Below, one piece after another: positions 1 through 9,400 of a stretch of 64,000 nt of DNA. Position numbers and translations under genes: made by a program. The stretch spans positions 1-64,000 of the forward strand of contig JAMPFK010000002.1 in the NCBI GenBank assembly GCA_023664485.1. The letters run 5' to 3'. The notes beneath the pieces are model-generated. The model ran no database searches. It worked only from the letters and a program-made list of their open reading frames with translations, and was not told the origin of the DNA. The stretch is from Bacteroides fragilis (GTDB lineage: Bacteria > Bacillota > Clostridia > Lachnospirales > Lachnospiraceae). Numbering within the stretch: the first letter of the stretch is position 1; every line of letters starts with the position of its first letter.

Positions 1-2
1 GA

Positions 3-71
3 AATTGCAACATTGAAACCAATGATACGATATGTCCCGTTTGCAGTGAAACTACTGTGGAAGAACGATAA
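3..71 (+). CDS. C-terminal tail of a zinc-ribbon protein (5' end outside window)
   Basis: The third forward frame is open from the window edge to a TAA at 69-71. It encodes about 22 residues containing an isolated Cys followed later by a CPVC knuckle, which is the usual look of the second half of a zinc ribbon. Too little is visible to name the protein. The call rests only on the Cys spacing and could be chance in such a short stretch. Confidence 0.35.
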   Translation, partial: NCNIETNDTICPVCSETTVEER

Positions 72-123
72 TTATTGAGGAAATATTGTCATGTAAAGAA
101 GTGGAAAGGTTTTTTCAGAGGAA

Positions 124-387
124 ATGATGGAAATATCAGACCAGGATATATCCGTATTTCTAAAGGGCAAAGAGACTGATGAAAATAAGCGGCAAATTTT
201 GTTCGACATATTTCAGAAAATTAAAATTGAAAAATCAACTGTAAAAACAGGTGATGAAATTGAGAATGAGGATATCATAAGAGACAAAGAGAGAACCGGG
301 ATACCGAAGCATCTGGATGATACTGACCGTACTTTTTTGGAAGACCTGCTCCCCTGGTCACTGCCCCCTGCGAACGTAAGCGCTTAA
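124..387 (+). CDS. Small hypothetical protein, 87 aa
   Basis: The protein is charged, rich in Lys, Glu and Asp, with no membrane segment or motif I recognise. Two ATG codons sit back to back at 124 and 127. An AGAGGA box lies immediately upstream, which fits the second ATG slightly better. The ORF is visibly more AT-rich than the genes after position 740 and ends in a Pro-rich tail that looks unlike the rest. It may therefore be a truncated or recombined remnant. It lies 50 bp after the zinc-ribbon tail and could be co-transcribed with it. No function is proposed. Confidence 0.4.
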   Translation: MMEISDQDISVFLKGKETDENKRQILFDIFQKIKIEKSTVKTGDEIENEDIIRDKERTGIPKHLDDTDRTFLEDLLPWSLPPANVSA

Positions 388-518
388 TTTAGGGGGGTGG
401 ATTCCAAACAGCTTGTCGTTATGCGATAATGATAGTTGAAAACTTGAAAATTCTAATCGGTTAGGCCGTGAATAGTAACCTGCGCGATGCCAATTCCTGA
501 CATTCCCGCAACAACCCC

Positions 519-547
519 TTTTACAATTTTCATTTTTGTGTTATACT
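519..547 (+). promoter_or_regulatory. Weak candidate promoter upstream of the MITE and mecA
   Basis: A TATACT hexamer at 542-547 is preceded, after 17 bases, by TTTTAC at 519-524. The -10 is good and the -35 is poor. If used, the transcript would read through the palindromic element at 576-678 before mecA. Confidence 0.3.
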
Positions 548-575
548 GTATGCAGCGATATGCCGGCGCAGGCTT

Positions 576-678
576 TATAGTAAACGACATAACAAATTGC
601 TCTTTCCGGCTCTTGCAAAAGCCATATAGGTAAGCTTTTACAAGTCCGAAAAGGCAATTTCTAATGTCGTTTACTATA
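576..678. mobile_element. MITE-like palindromic element, 103 bp
   Basis: The ends are exact 15-bp inverted repeats, TATAGTAAACGACAT at 576-590 and its complement at 664-678. The complementarity continues inward, with a few mismatches and one indel, almost to the centre, so the whole element can fold into one long hairpin. No ORF lies inside. The outermost bases on both sides read TA, compatible with a TA target duplication as made by IS630/Tc1-mariner transposases; that family link is inference. It sits in the AT-rich gap between the 87-aa ORF and mecA and would form part of the mecA leader. Confidence 0.7.
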
Positions 679-739
679 ACGATAAATTCGGACTGGAAAC
701 AAAAAACAAAAACAACAGATAGAAAGTAGTTGGGGATAA

Positions 740-1408
740 ATGAAATATAAGAAAATCAATGAAGCGACCGTTCAATGTATTATATCGGAAGAGGATATGG
801 AGGAGTATGGGCTGACGCTTTCCGATATTTTTGAACGGAATGAAAAAGGAGAGGGCTTTCTGCGGGATGTTGTGGAACGGGCCCATGATGAAGTCGGTTA
901 TCGGCTGAACGGAGACAATATCGCGATGCAGATTACGCCGATTCGGGATGAAGGGCTGGTCATTACTTTTTCAGATGAAGGGATTACCGGTTTTCAGAAT
1001 ATGCTGGAGCATATTAAAGAGGTGCTGTCGGGATTCGACCCGGAGAGCATCAGGGAAGCGGCAAGGGCCATTACGGAAAAAGAGGGAAAAGGGGAGAAGG
1101 AGCTGGAGGATACCTGCCGGATATTCGTCTTTGCATCCATGAACCACACCATGCGCTACTGCGCGGCGATACCTTCGGAATTATCGGTCAGGAGTCATTT
1201 GTACAGTCTGAAGGATACTTATTATCTGGTGATAGAGAAACAGAGGCTTTCTAAGAAGAATTTTAATAAAATAAGCGCGCAGGCGGTGGAGTTTGCCAAG
1301 CTCCTCGCGCCATCGGCGGAGAAGCTTTTTTATCTGGAAGAACACGGGGAATGCCTGATTAAAGACAGGGCAGTCTCGACGCTTAGAAGAATATGCGCAT
1401 CACATTAG
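740..1408 (+). CDS. mecA: Adaptor protein MecA
   Basis: 222 residues, the usual MecA size. The N-terminal part (about residues 1-80) matches the MecA substrate-binding domain: a KKINE opening, an EED acidic stretch, and a GLVITFSD strand near residue 73. The C-terminal half carries the ClpC-binding domain. In Bacillus, MecA delivers substrates such as ComK to the ClpCP protease and helps assemble the ClpC hexamer in the cytoplasm. The start ATG follows a GGGGA box. The next gene starts inside the last 16 bases of mecA, suggesting translational coupling. Confidence 0.9.
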   Translation: MKYKKINEATVQCIISEEDMEEYGLTLSDIFERNEKGEGFLRDVVERAHDEVGYRLNGDNIAMQITPIRDEGLVITFSDEGITGFQNMLEHIKEVLSGFDPESIREAARAITEKEGKGEKELEDTCRIFVFASMNHTMRYCAAIPSELSVRSHLYSLKDTYYLVIEKQRLSKKNFNKISAQAVEFAKLLAPSAEKLFYLEEHGECLIKDRAVSTLRRICASH

Positions 1409-2052
1409 GACAATACAGGCTGGATTGTTATCTGCCGGAAAGCGGAGAAGTAAAAAAGGCAGTCTATTTACATACGGCGGCGAAAGAAGCGGAGTCCGTC
1501 TGGAAACTGACAGAACAGGATTTCGTTTTGGTTTCCGTTGAAGGAATCGACTGGAACAGAGATTTATCGCCCTGGCCGCAGGAAAAGGTCTTTGCCGGGG
1601 GAGAGGCTTTTGCGGGCGGCGCGGAGGTGTATCTGGAGACGCTTACCGGGCGGCTGGTTCCGGCCGTGGAACAGGCCTTTTTCCTGAAACCGGAAAAACG
1701 CTATCTGGCAGGATATTCGCTTGGCGCGTTATTTGCAGTCTATGCAGTTTATCATACCGCTCTTTTTGATGGTATCGGTTCTATATCGGGCTCGTTATGG
1801 TATAACGGGTTCTCTGCGTATGTGGAGGAGCATACGGTCAGACGTAATCCCGATAAAATCTATTTTTCATTAGGAGATAAGGAGGCGTCATCTGCACGAG
1901 GAATCATGCAGACTGTTTTGCTGCGCACAAGACAGATAGAGGAAAAGTTCCGAAAAGACGGCATTCCTACTATTCTGGAAATGAACCGGGGAAATCATTT
2001 TAAAGAGGTGCCGGAGCGGATTGCAAAAGGGATCCGCTGGCTGCTGCTTTAA
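1393..2052 (+). CDS. Alpha/beta hydrolase, esterase-like
   Basis: 219 residues with an alpha/beta hydrolase nucleophile elbow GYSLG (Ser109) and a late His202 in a GNHF context. Asp162 is a candidate for the acid of the triad. The order Ser-Asp-His and the short length resemble the COG2819/Fes-like esterase group. No signal peptide is present, so it probably acts in the cytoplasm; the substrate is not predictable. It overlaps the end of mecA by 16 bp and is followed 48 bp later by a DEAD-box helicase gene. Confidence 0.75.
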   Translation: MRITLGQYRLDCYLPESGEVKKAVYLHTAAKEAESVWKLTEQDFVLVSVEGIDWNRDLSPWPQEKVFAGGEAFAGGAEVYLETLTGRLVPAVEQAFFLKPEKRYLAGYSLGALFAVYAVYHTALFDGIGSISGSLWYNGFSAYVEEHTVRRNPDKIYFSLGDKEASSARGIMQTVLLRTRQIEEKFRKDGIPTILEMNRGNHFKEVPERIAKGIRWLLL

Positions 2053-2100
2053 ACGGCATCCATGGGAAAATTTTATTTTGAAAGGATAAGGTAAAGGAAT

Positions 2101-3714
2101 TTGAACGAAAATCAGGAAATGATGAAGAATGTGGAAGCGGAAATCGCCGGGGAGAACGAAAAGAATGCGGAGGGGCTTTCTTACAGGGCCTCCGGCATTG
2201 ATGAAAGAATTGTCCGCGCGGTGGAAGAGATGGGCTATGAACATATGACGCCGATTCAGGAACAGGCAATCCCTGTTTTTTTATCGGGAAAAGATGTGAT
2301 CGGGCAGGCGCAGACCGGGACAGGAAAGACGGCGGCTTTCGGAATTCCTCTTTTGGAAAAGATCGACCCGGAAAACAGGAGTTTACAGGCGGTCGTGCTG
2401 TGTCCGACGAGGGAGCTGGCCATGCAGGCGGCGGACGAACTGCGCAAGTTCGCGAAATATCTGCATGGAATCAAGGTGCTTCCGATTTATGGAGGGCAGG
2501 ATATTGTCCGGCAGATCAAAAATTTAAAGAGCGGGGTGCAGATCATTGTCGGCACGCCGGGGCGCGTTATGGATCATATGCGCAGGCATACGATTAAAAT
2601 GGACGAGGTGCATACGGTCGTGCTGGATGAGGCGGACGAGATGCTGAATATGGGCTTTCGCGAGGATATCGAAACGATTTTGAAGGAAGTGCCGGAAGAG
2701 CGGCAGACGGGGCTTTTTTCAGCGACGATGCCGAAGCCGATCCTGGAAATTACGAAAGAATATCAGAAGGATGCGGTGTTCTTAAAAATGACGCCTAAGG
2801 AAGTGACGATTCCGCTTATTAAACAGGCTTATTATATGGTGCGGCATCAGGATAAGGAAGAGGTGCTCTGTCGGCTGATGGATTATTATGATCCCGCCCG
2901 CGCCCTGATCTTCTGCAATACAAAGCGGATGGTGGACGAGCTGACGGAACATTTGAAGGCGAGAGGATATGAGGTAGAGGGTCTGCATGGCGACCTTTCT
3001 CAGAATCAGCGGGATACGGTCATGAATCTTTTTAAGGGCGGCAGGGCGGCTGTTCTGATCGCGACCGATGTTGCCGCAAGAGGACTCGATATCGATAACG
3101 TGGAGGCGGTTTTTAATTACGATGTACCGGAAGATATCGAGTATTATGTGCACCGCATCGGCAGGACGGGACGGGCGGGCAAGACCGGACGTTCCTTTAC
3201 GCTGGTGACAAGGCGCGAGATGCAGAAGCTGCGCGAAATCGAGCGGGTCTGCCATACGAAGATACGGGAGAGAAAAATTCCCTCCGCCGCGGATATTACG
3301 GAAAGAAAAGCCGATAAGATCCTGCGGGAGGCGGAAGAGGTCATCCGGGAACAGAATATCGACAGGGCGCTGCAGTTCGTGGAGGAGCGGAGCGCGCTCG
3401 GCGCATACAGCGCTTTGCAGTATGCTGCCGCTTTTATGAAAATGAAGCTGGGGGATGAAATCGAGGATATTAAGCCGGAACGTTTTCCGCTGGAGTGGAT
3501 GACGTCTGGCAGAAAAGGCCGCTCCGAAAGAGGCGGCCGGGAAAGGTCTGCCAGAGGAGCGGACAGAGGCAGGTCCGAAAGGGAAAGAGACGACCGGAAC
3601 AGATTCGGCGGGAGCAGATTCGATGGAAACCGGTCCGACAGAAGGCGGCCCGACAGGAACAGCAGATACGCCACGCTGCGCATCAAGACGAAAAAGCAGA
3701 AACAAAAGGGATGA
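2101..3714 (+). CDS. DEAD-box ATP-dependent RNA helicase (CshA/DeaD type)
   Basis: 537 residues with all helicase motifs in order: Q motif, AQTGTGKT (70-77), PTRELA, TPGR, DEAD (176-179), SAT, ARGLDI and HRIGRTGRAG. The last ~70 residues form an Arg/Gly/Ser/Asp-rich basic tail typical of RNA-binding extensions. Such enzymes unwind RNA during ribosome assembly, mRNA decay or cold adaptation. The TTG start at 2101 follows AAAGGA with short spacing; an ATG six codons later is an alternative. Its 3' end faces the minus-strand peptidase gene only 12 bp away. Confidence 0.93.
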   Translation: MNENQEMMKNVEAEIAGENEKNAEGLSYRASGIDERIVRAVEEMGYEHMTPIQEQAIPVFLSGKDVIGQAQTGTGKTAAFGIPLLEKIDPENRSLQAVVLCPTRELAMQAADELRKFAKYLHGIKVLPIYGGQDIVRQIKNLKSGVQIIVGTPGRVMDHMRRHTIKMDEVHTVVLDEADEMLNMGFREDIETILKEVPEERQTGLFSATMPKPILEITKEYQKDAVFLKMTPKEVTIPLIKQAYYMVRHQDKEEVLCRLMDYYDPARALIFCNTKRMVDELTEHLKARGYEVEGLHGDLSQNQRDTVMNLFKGGRAAVLIATDVAARGLDIDNVEAVFNYDVPEDIEYYVHRIGRTGRAGKTGRSFTLVTRREMQKLREIERVCHTKIRERKIPSAADITERKADKILREAEEVIREQNIDRALQFVEERSALGAYSALQYAAAFMKMKLGDEIEDIKPERFPLEWMTSGRKGRSERGGRERSARGADRGRSERERDDRNRFGGSRFDGNRSDRRRPDRNSRYATLRIKTKKQKQKG

Positions 3715-3726
3715 GATAGACAAGCA

Positions 3727-4323
3727 TTAAAGCGCCAATTCGCTGCCATGCTCTTTCAGCCACTTCCGCAGGGCGCGGTAATCCGGGCAGACCGCTTCGA
3801 CGGCCTGCCAGAAGGCCGCCGAATGGTCCATATGGGTCAGGTGGCAGAGCTCGTGCACAACAACATAGTCCAGTACGGCCGGGGGCGCGAGCATCAGGCG
3901 CCAGTTAAAGGACAGGGTTCCTTTGCTGCTGCAGCTTCCCCACCGTGTCTTCTGGTCGCGGATGGAGACGCGGCGGTAAACGCCGCCGGTCATATCGTGA
4001 TAGTAGGCGACCCGCTGCGGAATGTAGGAGCGGGCAGCTTCTTTATAGCGGTTTTCAAGAGCGGTTCTTTGCACAGCAGACAAGCCGGAAACGGGTCTGC
4101 TGTTTTTCTTTGCGCGGATTTCCAGATAGTGCGTGATGATCCAATGGCTTTTTTCTTCCGCCATCTGCATGATTTCCCGCTCAGCCGTACGGAGCGGCAC
4201 GCGGAACAGAATCTCTCCGTTCTCGTCGATGGAAATGCCGAACGTCCTGCGTTTGCTTTTTATGACCGTCAAGGGGAGTTCGTATTCGGTTCCGTTATGG
4301 GAAACAGTCAGTGTCCGCTGCAT
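3727..4323 (-). CDS. YgjP-type (DUF45, M48-like) metallopeptidase
   Basis: 198 residues. The C-terminal half has a KTRWGSCSS segment and the zinc-binding HELCH (157-161) followed by HS at 167-168, the signature of the YgjP/DUF45 family of SprT-like metallopeptidases. Cytoplasmic, with no signal peptide. I placed the start at 4323 because AAGGAG lies 5 bases upstream of that ATG; a TTG nine codons earlier has no such site. The family is widespread but its substrate is unknown. It converges with the helicase gene. Confidence 0.85.
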   Translation of the reverse strand: MQRTLTVSHNGTEYELPLTVIKSKRRTFGISIDENGEILFRVPLRTAEREIMQMAEEKSHWIITHYLEIRAKKNSRPVSGLSAVQRTALENRYKEAARSYIPQRVAYYHDMTGGVYRRVSIRDQKTRWGSCSSKGTLSFNWRLMLAPPAVLDYVVVHELCHLTHMDHSAAFWQAVEAVCPDYRALRKWLKEHGSELAL

Positions 4324-4428
4324 GGTAACTCCTTTTCTGAGAGGGGGCAAAAGCCGGCCCGGCAGAGTTGTTTTAAAGTATATTTTATCACAAATGATTT
4401 GTAAATCAATGGTAATTGTGATACCATA

Positions 4429-4738
4429 AGGGATGAAGATTTTCTAAGGCGTCAGAAAACGACGCCAAAGAAAATCTAAGTCATCCCTTGAAGAATGTCT
4501 CTTGCGAGCCATTCTTCCCTGCGAGGGATGAAGATTTTCTAAGGCGTCAGAAAACGACGCCAAAGAAAATCTAAGTCATCCCTTGAAGAATGTCTCTTAC
4601 GAGCCATTCTTCCCTGTGGGGATGAAGATTTTCCAGAGCGTCAGAAAACGACGCCAAAGAAAATCTAAGTCATCCCCTGAAGAATGTCTCTTGCGAGCCA
4701 TTCTTCCCTGCGAGGGATGAAGATTTTCCAGGGCGCAT
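4429..4738. repeat. Tandem array of ~95-bp units, each with two hairpins
   Basis: Units start at 4429, 4524, 4618 and 4713, a period of 94-95 bp; the first three are complete and nearly identical and the fourth breaks off at about 4737. Each unit holds two inverted repeats. One is GGCGTC/GACGCC around a 7-base loop (4448-4466 in unit 1), extended outward by GGGATGAAG and AGAAAATCT complements. The second is GAAGAATG/CATTCTTC (4490-4517). The array fills the 461-bp gap between the peptidase start and gpmI. No ORF is present. Its role is unknown. Confidence 0.92.
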
Positions 4739-4784
4739 GAGAGCAGCGTTTGAGTTTATATAAAAGGAAAAGGAGAGAAGAAAG

Positions 4785-6326
4785 ATGGGAAAGAAACCGG
4801 CAGTATTAATGATTTTGGACGGCTACGGCCTGAATGAAAAGACGGAGGGGAATGCGGTAGCGCAGGCGAAGACGCCCGTTATGGACAAACTGATGAAGGA
4901 ATGTCCTTTTGTAAAAGGAAATGCGAGCGGCATGGCGGTAGGCCTGCCGGACGGCCAGATGGGAAATTCCGAAGTCGGCCATTTGAACATGGGTGCGGGC
5001 CGTATCGTTTATCAGGAGCTTACAAGGATCACGAAGGAAATTCAGGACGGAACCTTTTTCGAGAATCCCGCGCTGCTGGACGCTGTGAACAACTGTAAAA
5101 AGAATGATTCCGCTCTTCATATGTACGGGCTTTTGTCGGACGGCGGCGTGCACAGCCACAATACGCATTTATACGGTCTGCTGGAGCTCGCTAAGAGGAA
5201 CGGTCTGACCAAAGTTTATGTGCACGCTTTTCTGGACGGGCGCGATACGCCTCCGGCGAGCGGCAAGGGCTTCGTAGAGGACCTGGAGGCAGAAATGAAG
5301 AAAATCGGCGTCGGCGAGGTAGCTACCGTGACGGGCCGTTATTATGCGATGGATCGGGATAACAACTACGACAGAGTGCAGAAGGCATATATCGCTCTGA
5401 CAAAGGGCGAGGGTCTGGAAGCGCCGGGCGCGCCGGAAGGCATTCAGGCTTCCTACGACAGAGAGGAAACGGATGAATTCGTAAAGCCTACCGTTGTAAT
5501 GAAGAACGGTGCGCCCGTTGCTACGATCAAAGACGGCGATTCCATTATCTTCTTCAATTTCCGGCCGGACAGGGCGAGAGAGATTACAAGGAGCTTCTGC
5601 GACGATGATTTTAAGGGTTTTGACCGGGGAAAGAGGCTGGATGTGACTTATGTATGCTTTTCCGATTACGATCCGACGATCCCGAATAAGGAAGTGGCTT
5701 TCCATAAGATTTCCGTCACCAATACGTTCGGGGAATGGCTGGCCGCAAATCATATGAAACAGGCGAGAATCGCGGAAACGGAAAAATATGCGCATGTTAC
5801 GTTTTTCTTCAACGGCGGCGTGGAAAAGCCGAACGAGGGCGAGCACAGGATCCTGGTCAATTCGCCCAAGGATGTGGCGACCTATGATCTGAAACCGCAG
5901 ATGAGCGCCTATGAAGTATGCGATAATCTGGTGAATGCGATTAAATCCGGCGAATACGACGTGATCATTATCAACTTCGCAAACCCGGATATGGTAGGGC
6001 ATACCGGCGTGGAAGCGGCGGCAATCAAAGCGGTGGAAGCGGTGGATGAATGCGTCGGAAGGGCGGTGGAAGCCCTGAAAGAGGTGGACGGCGTGATGTT
6101 CATCTGTGCGGATCACGGCAACGCAGAGCAGCTTATCGACTACGAGACGGGGACGCCTTTCACCGCGCATACGACGAACCCGGTACCGTTCATTCTCGTG
6201 AACGCAGATCCTTCTTATCGGCTGCGCGAGGGCGGCTGCCTGGCGGATATCGTACCTACGCTGATCGAATTGATGGGTATGGAGCAGCCGGCGGAAATGA
6301 CCGGGAAATCCCTGCTTATCAAATAA
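4785..6326 (+). CDS. gpmI: 2,3-bisphosphoglycerate-independent phosphoglycerate mutase
   Basis: 513 residues, the normal family length. Interconverts 3- and 2-phosphoglycerate in glycolysis, using two metal ions and a phospho-serine. Visible are the N-terminal metal site LDGYG (Asp11-12 region), the catalytic Ser62 in GNSEVGH, the RYYAMDRD segment, the FNFRPDRARE substrate loop, and the late ADHGNAE and HTTNPVP metal-ligand motifs. A strong AAGGAGAG site lies 7 bases before the ATG. It stands alone after the hairpin array, which would fall in or just upstream of its leader. Confidence 0.97.
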   Translation: MGKKPAVLMILDGYGLNEKTEGNAVAQAKTPVMDKLMKECPFVKGNASGMAVGLPDGQMGNSEVGHLNMGAGRIVYQELTRITKEIQDGTFFENPALLDAVNNCKKNDSALHMYGLLSDGGVHSHNTHLYGLLELAKRNGLTKVYVHAFLDGRDTPPASGKGFVEDLEAEMKKIGVGEVATVTGRYYAMDRDNNYDRVQKAYIALTKGEGLEAPGAPEGIQASYDREETDEFVKPTVVMKNGAPVATIKDGDSIIFFNFRPDRAREITRSFCDDDFKGFDRGKRLDVTYVCFSDYDPTIPNKEVAFHKISVTNTFGEWLAANHMKQARIAETEKYAHVTFFFNGGVEKPNEGEHRILVNSPKDVATYDLKPQMSAYEVCDNLVNAIKSGEYDVIIINFANPDMVGHTGVEAAAIKAVEAVDECVGRAVEALKEVDGVMFICADHGNAEQLIDYETGTPFTAHTTNPVPFILVNADPSYRLREGGCLADIVPTLIELMGMEQPAEMTGKSLLIK

Positions 6327-6415
6327 GCGGGGAAGCAGGACAGGCTCCGGAATAGATTTAAGGTAAGAAACAGACGGCTTTTGGGATAGTGACAGATTAG
6401 TTTCAGGTAAGCAGT

Positions 6416-9400
6416 ATGGAATGGATAATTAACGGAAAGAAAAATGTTTTCATCAAAGTATCAGAAAAGGAGCCGGCGGCGGTAAAAATTGCCGCCGGTA
6501 ACCTGGAAACAGATTTAAAGAAAGTATTTCAGGAGATAAGGGTATCGCAGGATACCGGTGCAGGGAAAGTCTGTCAGAATCCGGAAGAGGAGGTTTTGGC
6601 GGATTTTCTTTTGATTTATATAGGGACTTTGGGGATTTCGGAACAGTTTGACGAATGGGTCGATTTGGAGAAGCTGCGGGATGAAAAGGGAAAGTTCCGC
6701 AAGGAAGCCTGCCAGATCAGGGTGCATGAGGGCGCTCTTGTCATCGCGGGAACGGACAGGCGGGGGACCGTTTACGGGATATACAGCCTGTGTGAACGGC
6801 TGGGCGTTTCGCCCTGGTATTTCTGGGCCGATGTGCCGGTCCGTGAACGGGAATGTTTTTCTCTGCCGGAAGATACCTGTGTGACGGACTGGCCTTCTGT
6901 GGAATACAGAGGGATTTTCATTAACGATGAGGAAGAACTGGAAGCGTGGGCGAAAAATTATATGGACGAGCCGACGATCGGCGTAAAGACCTATGAAAAG
7001 ATTTTTGAGCTTCTGCTCCGGCTGAAGGCGAATTACATATGGCCCGCGATGCATGTCAATTCTTTTAACAGGAATCCGGAGAACGGCGCGCTGGCGCAGC
7101 GGATGGGCATTGTCGTGGGGACATCCCACTGCGATATGCTGATGCGTTCCAACAACCGGGAATGGCTGCCCTGGCTTGAGGAAAAAGGGTATACGGATGC
7201 CGTTTACGATTATTCCATCGAGGGCAGGAACCGTGAAATTTTACAGGAGTACTGGCGGGAAAGCGTGGAGCAGAACCGGGATTTTGAAGTATGCTATACG
7301 ATCGGGATGCGGGGCATTCATGACAGCGGTTTTGAGACGAGTATGCTGGGAAACGGTACGGAGGAGGAACGGCGCCGGGCGAAAAAGGCCCTGTTGGAGC
7401 GGGTCATTCAGGACCAGTGCGGCATCTTGCAGGAGACGCTCGGTAAACGGCCGATGATGACGTTCATTCCCTATAAGGAAGTGCTCGCATTGTATGATGA
7501 CGGGCTGCGGGTGCCGGAAGATGTGACACTCGTATGGGCCAATGACAATTACGGACATATCCGCCGTTTTCCGTCCGCACAGGAGAAAGAGCGAAAGGGC
7601 GGCCACGGCATTTATTATCATAATTCTTATTGGGCGCCTTCGGGGATGTCTTATGTTTTCCTGTGTTCGATTCCGCTGGCGCAGACGAGGAACGAACTGC
7701 AGAAGGCGTGGGACGAAGGGATCCGTAAGCTGTGGGTGTTAAACAGCGGTTCGATGAAGCCGCTGGAACAGGAAATCTCGTTTTTCCTGCGGCTGGCCTG
7801 GGAGATCGGCAGGGAAGGCGCTTTGACGGAGGACGTGGAGGCCTTCAGCGCGGCGTGGATCGATGGGAATTTTTCAGGAGGCATCGGACGGGAGACGGCG
7901 GCGCTTTTACATGATTTTGCCCAGCTGACCAATGTGCGGAAGCTGGAAAATATGGAGGCGGGCGTTTTTTCCCAGACCGCCTACGGCGATGAGGCGGCTG
8001 TGCGGATCCATCGCTATGAAACATTGTTTGAAAGAGGAAACGCGCTGTATGCGGGGCTGCCCGAAAAAGAGCGGGACGCCTTTTACCAGATGGTGCTGAT
8101 GCGGATCCATGCGGGCTATTTTACGAATCTGGCCTATTATTACGGAGACAGGAGCACGCTGATGTATGAACGCGGCAGCATGCAGGCGGCGGCCCTTTAT
8201 ACGAAAAGAGCGAGGCAGTTCGAGGACGCCAGACGGAGCATGATCCTTTATTATAATACCGTTATGGCCGGCGGAAAATGGAAGGGTATCGTGGATCCGG
8301 AGGGATATCCGCCGCCGCGGGCGGCCATGATGCCGCTCTGTACGCCGCCGCTTATCATAAAGGAAGGCCCGCGTATGCGCGTGGATCTCTGGAACGGTGG
8401 AGAAGCGCTGGAATTTGCATCGGCCTCCGAAAAATGGATCGAGATCGGCAATGCCGGGACCGGAACGGCGCCGGTTTCAATAGAGGCGCCGGAATGGCTG
8501 CGGATTACGGCTGCGGACGCGGGAAGCGGCGCGGAAGAGGAGAGCATCGTATTTTCAGAGAATGGCCTGCGTGCGGAAGTCGCGACGGAGCTGCGCGTCT
8601 GTCTGCGTGCGGTTGATGATGTGATAAAAGAAATGCCGGACGGCGGGGCCGCCAGGCAGAAGGGCTTTCTTATCGTACGGAGTCTGAAGGAAGGAACCGA
8701 AAAACGTATTCCGGTCCGGACGGCCCGGCCAGCATCGGAGGAGGACGGCCTGATCGTGCTGGAAGGAGACTGTGCGCTCAATTTGGAAAGCAATACGGCT
8801 TTTTGCAGGATCCCGCGGCTCGGCAGATGTTATGGGGATCTGATCGAGGCAGTGTCCGGCGGAGGAGAACCGCTCCTGTATTCCTTTGTTTCGCGAAGCG
8901 CGGGCAGTTTCCTGCTGGAGATCTGCCGTTTTCCATCCCTGAATGCGACGGGGCGGCTGCGCATCGGCGTTTCGCTGGACGAAGAGCCGGTACGGACGCT
9001 GGAAGCTTCGGCCAATGATGAATGGCGGGGAAGCTGGAAACGGAATGTGCTCGATGATGTGGAGCGCCTTTTTGTTACGCTGCCCCATGCGGAGGCCGGA
9101 AAACACAGCCTGCGCCTTTATGCGGTCGATCCGTATTTCGCTTTTTCGCGGCTGCTGCTCTATACAGAGCCGCGGAAGGAGAACGGTCTGGCGGGCATAA
9201 CGGGCAGCCAGCGGCTGCCGGAAAAATGGGATGCAGAACGGTGGTGCGCGGAATTTTACGGAAAAATGGAGAACGGCCCGCGGGCGGTAGCGTATATTCC
9301 GGCGCGCCCGGCGAAGGATACGCTTGAGAAGCTCGGCGGAGAGGTGCGGGAGAGCGGGACGGCGGCGGTGATAGAGCCGTCCTGGTATCTGGCGCGCGGC

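Noticed and set aside
4429..4738. Possible CRISPR array
   Set aside because: The period is 95 bp, units are identical throughout and there are no variable spacers or cas genes.
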